From: Pseudomonas lactis
GTDB lineage: Bacteria > Pseudomonadota > Gammaproteobacteria > Pseudomonadales > Pseudomonadaceae
Assembly (NCBI RefSeq): GCF_001439845.1
Contig: NZ_JYLO01000019.1
Coordinates: 1-64,000, forward strand
Length of the DNA: 64,000 bases
Direction of reading: 5' to 3'
Made by a program: the position numbers and the translations under genes. Under the pieces are notes generated by a model. The model searched no databases and was not told the DNA's origin. It saw only the letters and a list, made by a program, of their open reading frames with translations. Positions 51,417 to 59,291 of this stretch are shown here, one piece after another; the first letter of the stretch is position 1; the number at the start of each line of letters is the position of its first letter.

Positions 51417-52709
51417 TTATTGGTTACGTGTGACTCGCCAAACAGTATTGGCCAAGTCGTCAGCAATGATCAGCGCGCCTTTGGGGTCCACGGTCACTCC
51501 AACCGGGCGGCCACGGGTTTTGCCGTCGTCGCCGCGAAAGCCGGTGGCAAAGTCGATGGGCTCGCCCGCCGGCTTGCCGTTGCTGAACGGTACGAAGATC
51601 ACTTTATAGCCCACTGGGTTGTCACGGTTCCAACTGCCGTGCTCGCCGACAAACACGCCGTCAGCGAATTTTTCACCCAGGGCGGGGATGGAGAAATCCA
51701 CGCCTAAAGCGGCCACGTGGGAACCCAGGCTGTAATCGGGCTTGATCGCCGCAGCCACCTTGGCCGGGTTTTGCGGTTGTGCGCGGGGGTCGACGTTCTG
51801 GCCCCAGTAGCTGTAGGGCCAGCCGTAGAAGGCACCTTCGCGCACCGACGTCAGGTAGTCCGGCACCAGGTCGGGGCCCAGCTCATCGCGCTCGTTGACC
51901 ACCGTCCACAGTTGCCCGGAACCCGGTTGGATGGTCAACGCCGTCGGGTTGCGCAGGCCCGTGGCGTAGGGTTTGTGCGCGCCGGTGGCCGCGTCGATCT
52001 GCCAGACCATCGCACGGTCGATCTCCACTTCCATGCCGCGTTCGGTGATGTTGCTGTTGGAACCGATGCCCACATACAGCTGACGCCCGTCCTCACTCAC
52101 GGCCAACGACTTGGTCCAGTGATGGTTGATCTGCGCCGGCAGGTCGGTGACTTTGACCGGTGGCGCGCTGGCCTTGGTCTGGCCGTCGGCGTAGTCAAAA
52201 CGCACCAGTGCATCCTGGTTGGCCACATACAGCTTGCCGTCGGCGAATGCCAGGCCGTAAGGGGCGTTGAGGTTATCGGCGAACACGGTCTTGAGTTCAT
52301 AGGTGCCGTCACCGTCGGCGTCACGCAGCAGCGTAATGCGGTTGCCGCCTTTGACCTGGGTGTTGCCCTGGGCCTTGATCACACTGGCGATCACGTCCTT
52401 GGGCTTGAGCTTGGCCGCGCTGCCGCCACGGCCTTCGGCCACCAGGATATCGCCGTTGGGCAGCACCAGGGTCTGGCGCGGGATCGCAAGGTCCTTGGCG
52501 ATGGCGGTCACGCTGTAGCCTTCGGGCACCTTGGGCTTTTGTTCGCCCCACGGTGTGGGCTCGGCAATCTTCATGCTCGGCAACAGGCTGCTTTGTTGCT
52601 CGGGCAGTTTGGGGTCAGGGCCGCGTGCCTGGGTCTTGTCACCTTCGCCGCCACAGGCACTCAGCAACAGGGCGGCGCTGAGCAGGGTCAGTGTGTTGAG
52701 TGGTTTCAT
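51417..52709 (-). CDS. PQQ-type sorbosone/glucose dehydrogenase-like lipoprotein
   Basis: A 430-residue exported six-bladed beta-propeller. The lipobox LLLSACGGEG puts the lipidated Cys at residue 19. Propeller motifs include LPNGDILVAEGRGG, APYGLAFADGKLYVANQ, NHHWTKSLAVSEDGRQLYVG and GWPYSYWGQNVDPR, the last typical of L-sorbosone dehydrogenase family proteins, which use PQQ to oxidise sugars or aldehydes. The start at 52709 has AGGAG 7 bases upstream. It overlaps the DUF2231 gene by 4 bp, so the two are co-translated. Confidence 0.8.
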   Translation of the reverse strand: MKPLNTLTLLSAALLLSACGGEGDKTQARGPDPKLPEQQSSLLPSMKIAEPTPWGEQKPKVPEGYSVTAIAKDLAIPRQTLVLPNGDILVAEGRGGSAAKLKPKDVIASVIKAQGNTQVKGGNRITLLRDADGDGTYELKTVFADNLNAPYGLAFADGKLYVANQDALVRFDYADGQTKASAPPVKVTDLPAQINHHWTKSLAVSEDGRQLYVGIGSNSNITERGMEVEIDRAMVWQIDAATGAHKPYATGLRNPTALTIQPGSGQLWTVVNERDELGPDLVPDYLTSVREGAFYGWPYSYWGQNVDPRAQPQNPAKVAAAIKPDYSLGSHVAALGVDFSIPALGEKFADGVFVGEHGSWNRDNPVGYKVIFVPFSNGKPAGEPIDFATGFRGDDGKTRGRPVGVTVDPKGALIIADDLANTVWRVTRNQ

Positions 52710-53131
52710 CGGGCAGCTCCTGAGCGCAGGTTGGTCAAGCCGATCCAGGTGGCGACAATCGCCAGCACGGTGACAATCGCCGACAGCACCAAGCCAGCAG
52801 GCATCATGGCGTAGGCATCCTTGGCATGCTGAAAGGCGTTCACCAGCCCTAGCACCCAAGTGCCCAGCAACAGCAGGAAGTACGCCACCGGGCGTCCGCC
52901 CTTGTGTTCGGCACGCACCAGGTTGACCAGCGCAAACAGCAGGGCAAAGCCACAGAACACCAAGGCTCCAGCGATCAGCCAGGAGGCAAAATTGGCCCAT
53001 TGGATCTGGTAGGTCTGGCCGTAGGCGATATCACTGAGCAAGGCTCCGAGAAACAACGGCACGGTGCCGGCAAGCAAAGTCCCGTGCAACGGCCCGGGCC
53101 TGACGACGGGGTAAGTGGGGAGGGTAGTCAT
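52706..53131 (-). CDS. DUF2231 family membrane protein
   Basis: A 141-residue protein with four hydrophobic segments (about 18-38, 48-70, 83-100, 112-132) and the pattern RPGPLHGTLLAGTVPLFLGAL, typical of DUF2231. The family often accompanies PQQ or haem-linked oxidoreductases, and here its gene overlaps that of the sorbosone-dehydrogenase-like lipoprotein. A role as membrane electron-transfer partner is possible but unproven. Confidence 0.8.
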   Translation of the reverse strand: MTTLPTYPVVRPGPLHGTLLAGTVPLFLGALLSDIAYGQTYQIQWANFASWLIAGALVFCGFALLFALVNLVRAEHKGGRPVAYFLLLLGTWVLGLVNAFQHAKDAYAMMPAGLVLSAIVTVLAIVATWIGLTNLRSGAAR

Positions 53132-53319
53132 GTCGGTGGCGGCTCCTTATCGTTCTGCACCCTGGACTCAGGGCGCGCTGACTTCGCATAGGAAAGGAGC
53201 CTGTCATTTGTCAGAAAGTTCATTGAGAGATGGCGATGTTTCCTGGCAGATGTACCTGGATGTGTTTACGACGCCAGCGTCATGACTCATCCTGTTTGGC
53301 CACAACAAGGAATCGTTTT

Positions 53320-53799
53320 ATGCCAACCCTGCACCTGTTATGCGGCAAGATCGCCTCCGGTAAGTCCACACTCGCCAAAACCCTGGCTGCCGAGCATGGG
53401 GCCATTGTGCTCAGCGAAGACCAGTGGCTGGCCAGTCTCTACCCTGGTGAGATCCTGAGCATTGCCGACTACCTGCGCTGTGCCCAGCGGGTTCGTGGGG
53501 TACTTGAGCCGCTGGTGATCGATCTGTTGGCATGCGGCGTCAATGTGGTGCTGGATTTTCCGGCCAACACCCTCGTCAATCGTCAATGGTTGCTCGGCCT
53601 GGCCCAGGCAGCCAAGGTGCCGCACTGCCTGCATTACCTGGAGCTGGACGATGCCACCTGTCGTGCGCGCCTGCACGCGCGCAACGCCCGGGGTGAGCAC
53701 GATTTTGCCGCCACCGATGCCGAGTTCGACCTGATCACTCGCCATTTCAGTGTGCCGAGTGAAGAGGAAGGTCTGGTGATTGAGGTGCACCGCCCGTGA
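53320..53799 (+). CDS. P-loop kinase-like ATPase
   Basis: A 159-residue cytoplasmic protein with Walker A GKIASGKST at about residues 8-16, the acidic segment VLSEDQWLASLYPG, and a lid-like CRARLHARNARGEHDF. This is the zeta-toxin/gluconate-kinase type of small kinase (AAA_33-like). The start at 53320 has AAGGA 8 bases upstream. Its stop overlaps the GTG of the nucleotidyltransferase gene by 4 bp. The substrate is unknown. Small molecules or antibiotics are possible given its neighbour. Confidence 0.8.
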   Translation: MPTLHLLCGKIASGKSTLAKTLAAEHGAIVLSEDQWLASLYPGEILSIADYLRCAQRVRGVLEPLVIDLLACGVNVVLDFPANTLVNRQWLLGLAQAAKVPHCLHYLELDDATCRARLHARNARGEHDFAATDAEFDLITRHFSVPSEEEGLVIEVHRP

Positions 53800-54593
53800 A
53801 CACCCAAAAATCTGCAGGCATTGATGTCGACGGCTATATCCTCACCGTTGCCGATCGGCCTATACAACCCGAGTTCCAGCCCCTGCTGACGGACATCTGC
53901 GCTACCTTGTCCCGGCCAGAACTGGGGCTGCACGGGATTTACCTATATGGCAGCATCGCACGGGGTGAAGGTGAGATCGGCGTTTCTGATCTTGACCTTT
54001 CGCTGATACTGGTCGAACCACCGAATGCGCCGGTGCTTGAACAATTGGAGTCGGCCCGACTCGCTTTGGAGCAACGGCATCCGAGCGTCACCAAGATCGA
54101 CTTCGACATCGGCCACCGCGCCCAGGTGTTGGCGCCCGAAAACCGAAACAGTTGGGGCTTCTGGCTCAAACATCATTGCCGCTGTATCTGGGGCGAAGAC
54201 CTGTCACTGCACTTCGAACCGTTTCGCCCGTCCTGCGCCATTGCCCTGGCGGTCAACGGCGATTTTGAACAGGCGCTCACGGCGTATCTGGTAGGTATCG
54301 AACAGGCCAGCACTGAGCAGGTACGCCATCGCTTGCAGCGGGAAGCATCGCGGGCCTTGATCCGCGCCACCCACACTCTGCGAGCGCAAGATGCGCAAAC
54401 CTGGCCGCAAACCCTGGAAGAGTACGTCGGCCTGTTTGTTCAGCATTACCCGACCATGCGCGTGCAAATCGCCTACTTCCTGTTTGAGGCACGCAACCCG
54501 AGCGCCGAGGGCCAGGCATTTACGACACGCCTACGGGCGTTTCTGAGCTGGATGAATTCAGCAGTCATAGAAAGGAATCAATCTGATGCGTGA
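53796..54593 (+). CDS. Aminoglycoside-adenylyltransferase-like nucleotidyltransferase
   Basis: A 265-residue protein. The nucleotidyltransferase motif YLYGSIARGEGEIGVSDLDLSLI (GS...DLD) is near residue 50, with a third acidic residue in TKIDFDIG near 105. A helical C-terminal domain of the DUF4111/ANT type follows. Relatives adenylylate streptomycin/spectinomycin or unknown targets. The GTG start overlaps the kinase stop (GTGA). Its 3' end overlaps the Nudix gene by 8 bp, making one tight cassette. Resistance is not shown by the sequence alone. Confidence 0.8.
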   Translation: MNTQKSAGIDVDGYILTVADRPIQPEFQPLLTDICATLSRPELGLHGIYLYGSIARGEGEIGVSDLDLSLILVEPPNAPVLEQLESARLALEQRHPSVTKIDFDIGHRAQVLAPENRNSWGFWLKHHCRCIWGEDLSLHFEPFRPSCAIALAVNGDFEQALTAYLVGIEQASTEQVRHRLQREASRALIRATHTLRAQDAQTWPQTLEEYVGLFVQHYPTMRVQIAYFLFEARNPSAEGQAFTTRLRAFLSWMNSAVIERNQSDA

Positions 54594-55035
54594 ACGCAAA
54601 GCGGCACGATTACTGGTCATAAACCCTGCACAGCAAGTGTTGCTGTTTCGCTTCGTGCACAAAGAAGGCGCCTTGGCCGGCCAGGATTACTGGGCCACGC
54701 CGGGCGGTGGCGTTGAGGCCGGGGAGACCTTTCACAGCGCCGCGATTCGTGAGTTGCGCGAAGAGACGGGTATCACGGTCAGCAGCGTCGGGGAATGTGT
54801 AGCAGAGCGCAACGTGACCTTGATGCTACCCTGCGGCGAAACGGTGCTGGCGGTTGAGCGGTACTTCGTTGTGCATGCGCCCAGCGAGGCGTTATCCAGG
54901 GCCGAGTGGACGCAGCAGGAGGCACAGGTGATGGCGGACCATCGCTGGTGGTCGGCAGAGGCGCTGCGCGCAACGAGCGATACGGTATGGCCGCAAGCGT
55001 TGCCGCAAATGCTGGAGGATGCCGGGGTCTTTTAA
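54586..55035 (+). CDS. Nudix hydrolase
   Basis: A 149-residue enzyme with a complete Nudix box: GGVEAGE (residues about 42-48), seven residues, then RELREETGI. This binds magnesium and hydrolyses a nucleoside diphosphate linked to another group. The ATG overlaps the nucleotidyltransferase 3' end by 8 bp, with AAAGGAAT upstream. It is the last gene of the three-gene cassette. The substrate is unknown. Cleaning up a nucleotide by-product of the preceding enzymes is one possibility. Confidence 0.88.
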   Translation: MRERKAARLLVINPAQQVLLFRFVHKEGALAGQDYWATPGGGVEAGETFHSAAIRELREETGITVSSVGECVAERNVTLMLPCGETVLAVERYFVVHAPSEALSRAEWTQQEAQVMADHRWWSAEALRATSDTVWPQALPQMLEDAGVF

Positions 55036-55097
55036 CCGTCCAGGCCGGCAAGCGGTCGCCATCGTGCGTTTGCCCTGATGCATGTCTGCATTGCTTA

Positions 55098-55658
55098 TTA
55101 ATGATTGGCCAGGATTTCACTCGTCTGGAACACCCTTGCATAGTCCATCGCCAAGTTGCTGAGCGACAAAGCATGCACATCTTCTGCCGCCCACAGGCGC
55201 CCCGACAAGTCGGTTTGGTCGAAGGTAAAACACGCATCCGCCGCCACGATCACGTCGAACCCCAGGTTGCCGCCCGAGCGTGCGGTGGACTCCACTGAAT
55301 TGTTGGTGATGACGCCGACGATCACCAACTGCTGGATCGAGCGCAGGTGCAGCCAGCGCTCCAGGCCCGTGGCGCTGAACGCATCCGGTACGTTTTTTTC
55401 CACCACATGCTCGTGGGCCAGGGGGTGCAGCGCATCCTGGAACTCACAGCCGGGTTGGCCTGGCCGGAACACCGAAGCGTCAGCGCGGGATATATGCCGC
55501 ACATGAATGATCGGGCGTTGCGCCTGGCGCCAGGCATTGAGCAATTGCTGTATGTGCAGCTCAGCGTCTGGGTTGTTGCGGCGGCCAAGGGTGGGATCGG
55601 CCATGCCTTTTTGCATATCGATGATCAACAGTGCGGCGTTCGTCGCTATCGGTTCCAT
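55098..55658 (-). CDS. Isochorismatase-fold hydrolase with Ser in place of the catalytic Cys
   Basis: A 186-residue cysteine-hydrolase-fold protein with the catalytic Asp in LLIIDMQKGMAD near residue 14 and a Lys in HVVEKNVPDAF. The usual GVxTNxCVxxTAR motif reads VGVITNNSVESTARSGGNLGF, so the nucleophile position is Ser. Several proteins annotated in this family share this change. They may use Ser, or may have another role. It stands alone, convergent with the Nudix gene. Confidence 0.8.
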   Translation of the reverse strand: MEPIATNAALLIIDMQKGMADPTLGRRNNPDAELHIQQLLNAWRQAQRPIIHVRHISRADASVFRPGQPGCEFQDALHPLAHEHVVEKNVPDAFSATGLERWLHLRSIQQLVIVGVITNNSVESTARSGGNLGFDVIVAADACFTFDQTDLSGRLWAAEDVHALSLSNLAMDYARVFQTSEILANH

Positions 55659-55803
55659 GGCCTGTCCTGGCAGAGGTGAACATTATCTAACTAGTTGGAA
55701 GTTAGCACCGATCGGCAGCCCATACGCAAATCCCTGAGACTTCCCGGCGAAACGCTTCATAATGGCGGCCAATTTGTTTAGCTCGTTATTCTGGTGTGCC
55801 CGC

Positions 55804-58002
55804 ATGGAAATTAAGGTCAACTTTCTCGACAACCTTCGGCTTGAAGCCAAGTTCGATGACTTCACGGTCATTGCCGACCAGCCCATCCGCTACAAGGGCG
55901 ATGGCTCGGCACCTGGGCCATTCGACTACTTCCTGGCTTCGTCGGCGTTGTGTGCGGCGTACTTTGTGAAGTTGTACTGCCAGACGCGCAATATTCCCAC
56001 CGAGAATATTCGCCTGTCGCAGAACAACATCGTCGACCCGGAAAACCGCTACAATCAGATTTTCAAGATCCAGGTCGAATTGCCCGCGGACATCTCCGAC
56101 AAGGACCGCCAAGGCATCCTGCGTTCCATCGACCGCTGCACCGTGAAGAAAGTGGTGCAGGCCGGGCCGGAATTCGTGATTGAGGAAGTCGACAACCTCG
56201 ACGCCGATGCCCAGGCGCTGTTGATGCCCAACTCCACGTCCGAGGCGGGCACCTACATTGCCGGCAAGGACCTGCCACTGGAACAGACCATCGCCAACAT
56301 GTCGGCGATTCTCGCCGGCCTGGGCATGAAGATCGAGATCGCTTCGTGGCGCAATATCGTGCCCAACGTGTGGTCGCTGCACATCCGCGACGCCCATTCG
56401 CCGATGTGCTTTACCAACGGCAAGGGCGCGACGAAAGAAGGCGCGCTGGCGTCGGCGCTGGGCGAGTTCATCGAGCGCCTGAACTGCAACTTTTTCTACA
56501 ACGACCAGTTCTGGGGCGAGGATCTGGCCAACGCGCCGTTCGTGCATTACCCGGACGAGCGTTGGTTCCAGCCGGGCTCCAACGATGAGTTGCCGAGTGA
56601 AATCCTCGATGCCTACTGCCTGAAAGTCTACAACCGCGAGGGCGAGCTGCGCGGTTCGCACCTGTTCGACACCAACTCCGGCAATGAGGCCCGTGGGATT
56701 GTCTCGCTGCCGTTCGTGCGCCAGTCCGATGGCGAGGTGGTGTATTTCCCGTCCAACCTGATCGAAAACCTCTACCTGAGCAACGGCATGAGCGCCGGCA
56801 ACACCCTGGCCGAAGCCCAGGTGCAGTGCCTGTCGGAGATTTTCGAGCGGGCGGTGAAACGCGAAATCATCGAAGGCGAATTTGCGCTGCCAGATGTACC
56901 CGCCGAAGTGTTGGCCAAGTACCCAGGCATCCTGGCGGGCATCGAAGGCCTGGAAGCCCAGGGCTTTCCGGTGCTGGTCAAGGATGCGTCCCTGGGCGGT
57001 GAATTCCCAGTGATGTGCGTGACCTTGATGAACCCGCGCACCGGCGGCGTGTTTGCTTCGTTCGGCGCGCACCCCAGCCTGGAAGTGGCGCTGGAACGCA
57101 GCCTCACCGAGCTGCTGCAAGGCCGCAGCTTCGAAGGCTTGAACGACCTGCCGCAGCCGACCTTCGAAGGCCAGGCGGTCACCGAGCCGAACAACTTCGT
57201 CGAGCACTTTATCGATTCCAGCGGCGTGGTGTCGTGGCGCTTCTTCAGTGCCCAGTCCGATTATGAGTTCGTCGAGTGGGACTTCTCCGGCCAGGGCGAA
57301 GACTCCAACGCCCAGGAAGCCGCCACGCTGTTCGGCATCCTCGAAGGCATGGGCAAAGAGTCGTACATGGCGGTGTATGAGCACCTGGGCGCTACCGCCT
57401 GCCGCATCCTGGTGCCGGACTACTCGGAAATCTACCCCGTGGACGACCTGATCTGGGACAACACCAACAAGGCGCTGTTTTTCCGCGAAGACATCCTTAA
57501 CCTGCACCGCCTCAACGAGGAGGAGCTGCAGGCGTTGGTCGAGCGCCTGATAGAAAGCGAGCTGGACGACTACACCGATATCACTACGTTGATTGGCATC
57601 GAGTTCGATGACAACACGGCGTGGGGCCAACTGACCATCCTGGAGCTCAAGCTGCTGATCTTCCTGGCCTTGCAGCAGTATGAAGAGGCCAAGGAGTGCG
57701 TGGAGATGTTCCTGCAGTACAACGACAACACGGTTGAGCGTGGGTTGTTTTACCAGGCGATGAACGCGGTGCTGGAGATGGAGTTGGATGACGACTTGGA
57801 ACTGGCCGATTACGAGGCCAACTTCCGGCGCATGTTCGGTGATGAGCGCATGGACGCGGTGATCGGTTCGGTTAACGGCAGCGTGCGCTTTTATGGGCTG
57901 ACGCCGACCAGCATGAAGCTGGAAGGCCTGGACCGGCATTTGCGCCTGATTGACAGCTACAAGAAGCTGCATGCAGCGCGGGCCAATATCACCCAAGGCT
58001 GA
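55804..58002 (+). CDS. ycaO: OsmC-YcaO fusion protein (YcaO ribosomal S12 methylthiolation accessory type)
   Basis: A 732-residue fusion. An N-terminal OsmC-like domain (about 1-135, LEAKFDDFTVIADQPIRYKGDG and FDYFLASSALCAAYFVKLYC with the Cys) precedes the YcaO domain (about 165-560). The YcaO domain has the ATP-binding motifs CFTNGKGATKEGALASALGEFIERL and NTLAEAQVQCLSEIFERAVK. An acidic helical C-terminus follows. E. coli YcaO, about 586 residues, lacks the OsmC part. E. coli YcaO assists RimO-dependent methylthiolation of ribosomal protein S12. The start at 55804 is chosen because it opens the OsmC domain. Upstream codons are non-conserved. Confidence 0.9.
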   Translation: MEIKVNFLDNLRLEAKFDDFTVIADQPIRYKGDGSAPGPFDYFLASSALCAAYFVKLYCQTRNIPTENIRLSQNNIVDPENRYNQIFKIQVELPADISDKDRQGILRSIDRCTVKKVVQAGPEFVIEEVDNLDADAQALLMPNSTSEAGTYIAGKDLPLEQTIANMSAILAGLGMKIEIASWRNIVPNVWSLHIRDAHSPMCFTNGKGATKEGALASALGEFIERLNCNFFYNDQFWGEDLANAPFVHYPDERWFQPGSNDELPSEILDAYCLKVYNREGELRGSHLFDTNSGNEARGIVSLPFVRQSDGEVVYFPSNLIENLYLSNGMSAGNTLAEAQVQCLSEIFERAVKREIIEGEFALPDVPAEVLAKYPGILAGIEGLEAQGFPVLVKDASLGGEFPVMCVTLMNPRTGGVFASFGAHPSLEVALERSLTELLQGRSFEGLNDLPQPTFEGQAVTEPNNFVEHFIDSSGVVSWRFFSAQSDYEFVEWDFSGQGEDSNAQEAATLFGILEGMGKESYMAVYEHLGATACRILVPDYSEIYPVDDLIWDNTNKALFFREDILNLHRLNEEELQALVERLIESELDDYTDITTLIGIEFDDNTAWGQLTILELKLLIFLALQQYEEAKECVEMFLQYNDNTVERGLFYQAMNAVLEMELDDDLELADYEANFRRMFGDERMDAVIGSVNGSVRFYGLTPTSMKLEGLDRHLRLIDSYKKLHAARANITQG

Positions 58003-58009
58003 CCCACAC

Positions 58010-58118
58010 TGATCGTTCCCACGCTCCGCGTGGGAACGCATCCGGTGACGCTCTGCGTCACGCTTGGGGACGCAGAGCGTCCCGGGTGGCATTCCCACGC
58101 AGAGCGTGGGAACGATCA
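58010..58118. repeat. Four-hairpin repeat, 109 bp
   Basis: Outer arms TGATCGTTCCCACGCTC and GAGCGTGGGAACGATCA are inverted copies. Within are four successive stem-loops with 3-base loops: CGTTCCCACGC/GCGTGGGAACG (TCC), GTGACGC/GCGTCAC (TCT), GGGACGC/GCGTCCC (AGA), TTCCCACGC/GCGTGGGAA (AGA). It lies between convergent ycaO and cystathionine gamma-lyase genes. It is a different family from the REPINs. Confidence 0.9.
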
Positions 58119-58124
58119 TGGCGG

Positions 58125-59291
58125 TTAGATGTGGGCCAAGGCCTGCGCCAGGTCTGCGCGCAAATCCTCCACATCTTCAACCCCCACCGACAGCCGCACC
58201 AGCCCATCGCCAATGCCCAATTGCGCCCGCGTCGCCGCTGGAATGCTGGCATGGGTCATGATCGCCGGGTGTTCGATCAGGCTTTCCACGCCCCCCAGGC
58301 TCTCGGCCAGGGCGAAGATCTTCACGTTTTCCAGAAAGCGTGTCGCGCCGGCCAGGTCGCTGTTCAAGTCCACGGAAATCATCCCGCCAAACCCGCGCAT
58401 CTGCTGTTTCGCCAGGTCGTGCTGTGGGTGGGATTCCAGCCCCGGGTAATGAACCCGCGACACTTGCGGCTGTTGTTCCAGCCAGGTGGCCAGGTCGAGG
58501 GCATTGCTGCAATGGCGCTCCATGCGAAGCGCCAGGGTTTTTACCCCGCGCAGGGTCAGGAAGGCATCGAACGGCCCGGCGATGGCGCCAATGGAGTTTT
58601 GCAGGAAGCCCAGGCGTTCGGCCAATTCAGCGTTGTCGCCAACCACAGCGATACCACCGATCACATCGGAATGCCCATTGAGGTATTTAGTGGTGGAGTG
58701 CACCACGATGTCGAAGCCCAGCTCCAGCGGGCGCTGGATCCAGGGGCTGGCAAAGGTGTTGTCGGCCACGCAGATAATCCCGCGGGCACGGCAGATGCGG
58801 GCCACGGCCCGCAGGTCGGTCAGGCTCAGCAGCGGGTTGCTAGGGGTTTCGACCCAGACCATGCGCGTGTCGTCCTGCAATGACGCTTCAAAGGCTGACA
58901 AGTCGCTGAGGTCGACATAGCTGAAGCGGTGCCCGGCACTGCGCTGGCGCACCTTGTCGAACAGCCGGAAGGTGCCGCCGTACAGGTCGTTGCCCGAGAC
59001 GATATGCCCGCCGGCATCCAGCAGCTCCAACACAGTGGAGATCGCCGCCAGCCCCGAGGCAAACGCAAACGCCTGGCTGCCGCCTTCAAGGTCGGCCACG
59101 CAGCGTTCCAGGGCAAAACGCGTGGGGTTGTGGGAGCGGCCATAGTCAAAACCCTTGTGCACGCCGGGGCTGTCCTGCAGGTAGGTGGAGTTGGCGTAGA
59201 TCGGTGGCATCAGCGCGCCCGTGGTCGGGTCGGGTGACTGCCCGGCGTGGATCACACGGGTGGCAAACGCGCTTTTATCGGGCTGGCTCAT
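58125..59291 (-). CDS. Cystathionine gamma-lyase-like PLP enzyme
   Basis: A 388-residue trans-sulfuration enzyme that should cleave cystathionine to cysteine, ammonia and 2-oxobutyrate. It opens FATRVIHAGQSPDPTTGALMPP and has FDYGRSHNPTR, the SGLAAISTVLELL phosphate-binding turn, and the PLP lysine in VVHSTTKYLNGHSD. Its ATG overlaps the stop of the cystathionine beta-synthase gene by 4 bp, so the pair makes a complete homocysteine-to-cysteine route. Cystathionine gamma-synthase is the close alternative. The neighbour favours the lyase. Confidence 0.88.
   Translation of the reverse strand: MSQPDKSAFATRVIHAGQSPDPTTGALMPPIYANSTYLQDSPGVHKGFDYGRSHNPTRFALERCVADLEGGSQAFAFASGLAAISTVLELLDAGGHIVSGNDLYGGTFRLFDKVRQRSAGHRFSYVDLSDLSAFEASLQDDTRMVWVETPSNPLLSLTDLRAVARICRARGIICVADNTFASPWIQRPLELGFDIVVHSTTKYLNGHSDVIGGIAVVGDNAELAERLGFLQNSIGAIAGPFDAFLTLRGVKTLALRMERHCSNALDLATWLEQQPQVSRVHYPGLESHPQHDLAKQQMRGFGGMISVDLNSDLAGATRFLENVKIFALAESLGGVESLIEHPAIMTHASIPAATRAQLGIGDGLVRLSVGVEDVEDLRADLAQALAHI

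Noticed and set aside
55786..58119. 777-codon minus-strand frame opposite ycaO
   Set aside because: It is the mirror of a GC-rich coding region, His/Gln/Val-rich with no recognisable domain; the plus strand encodes a clear OsmC-YcaO protein.
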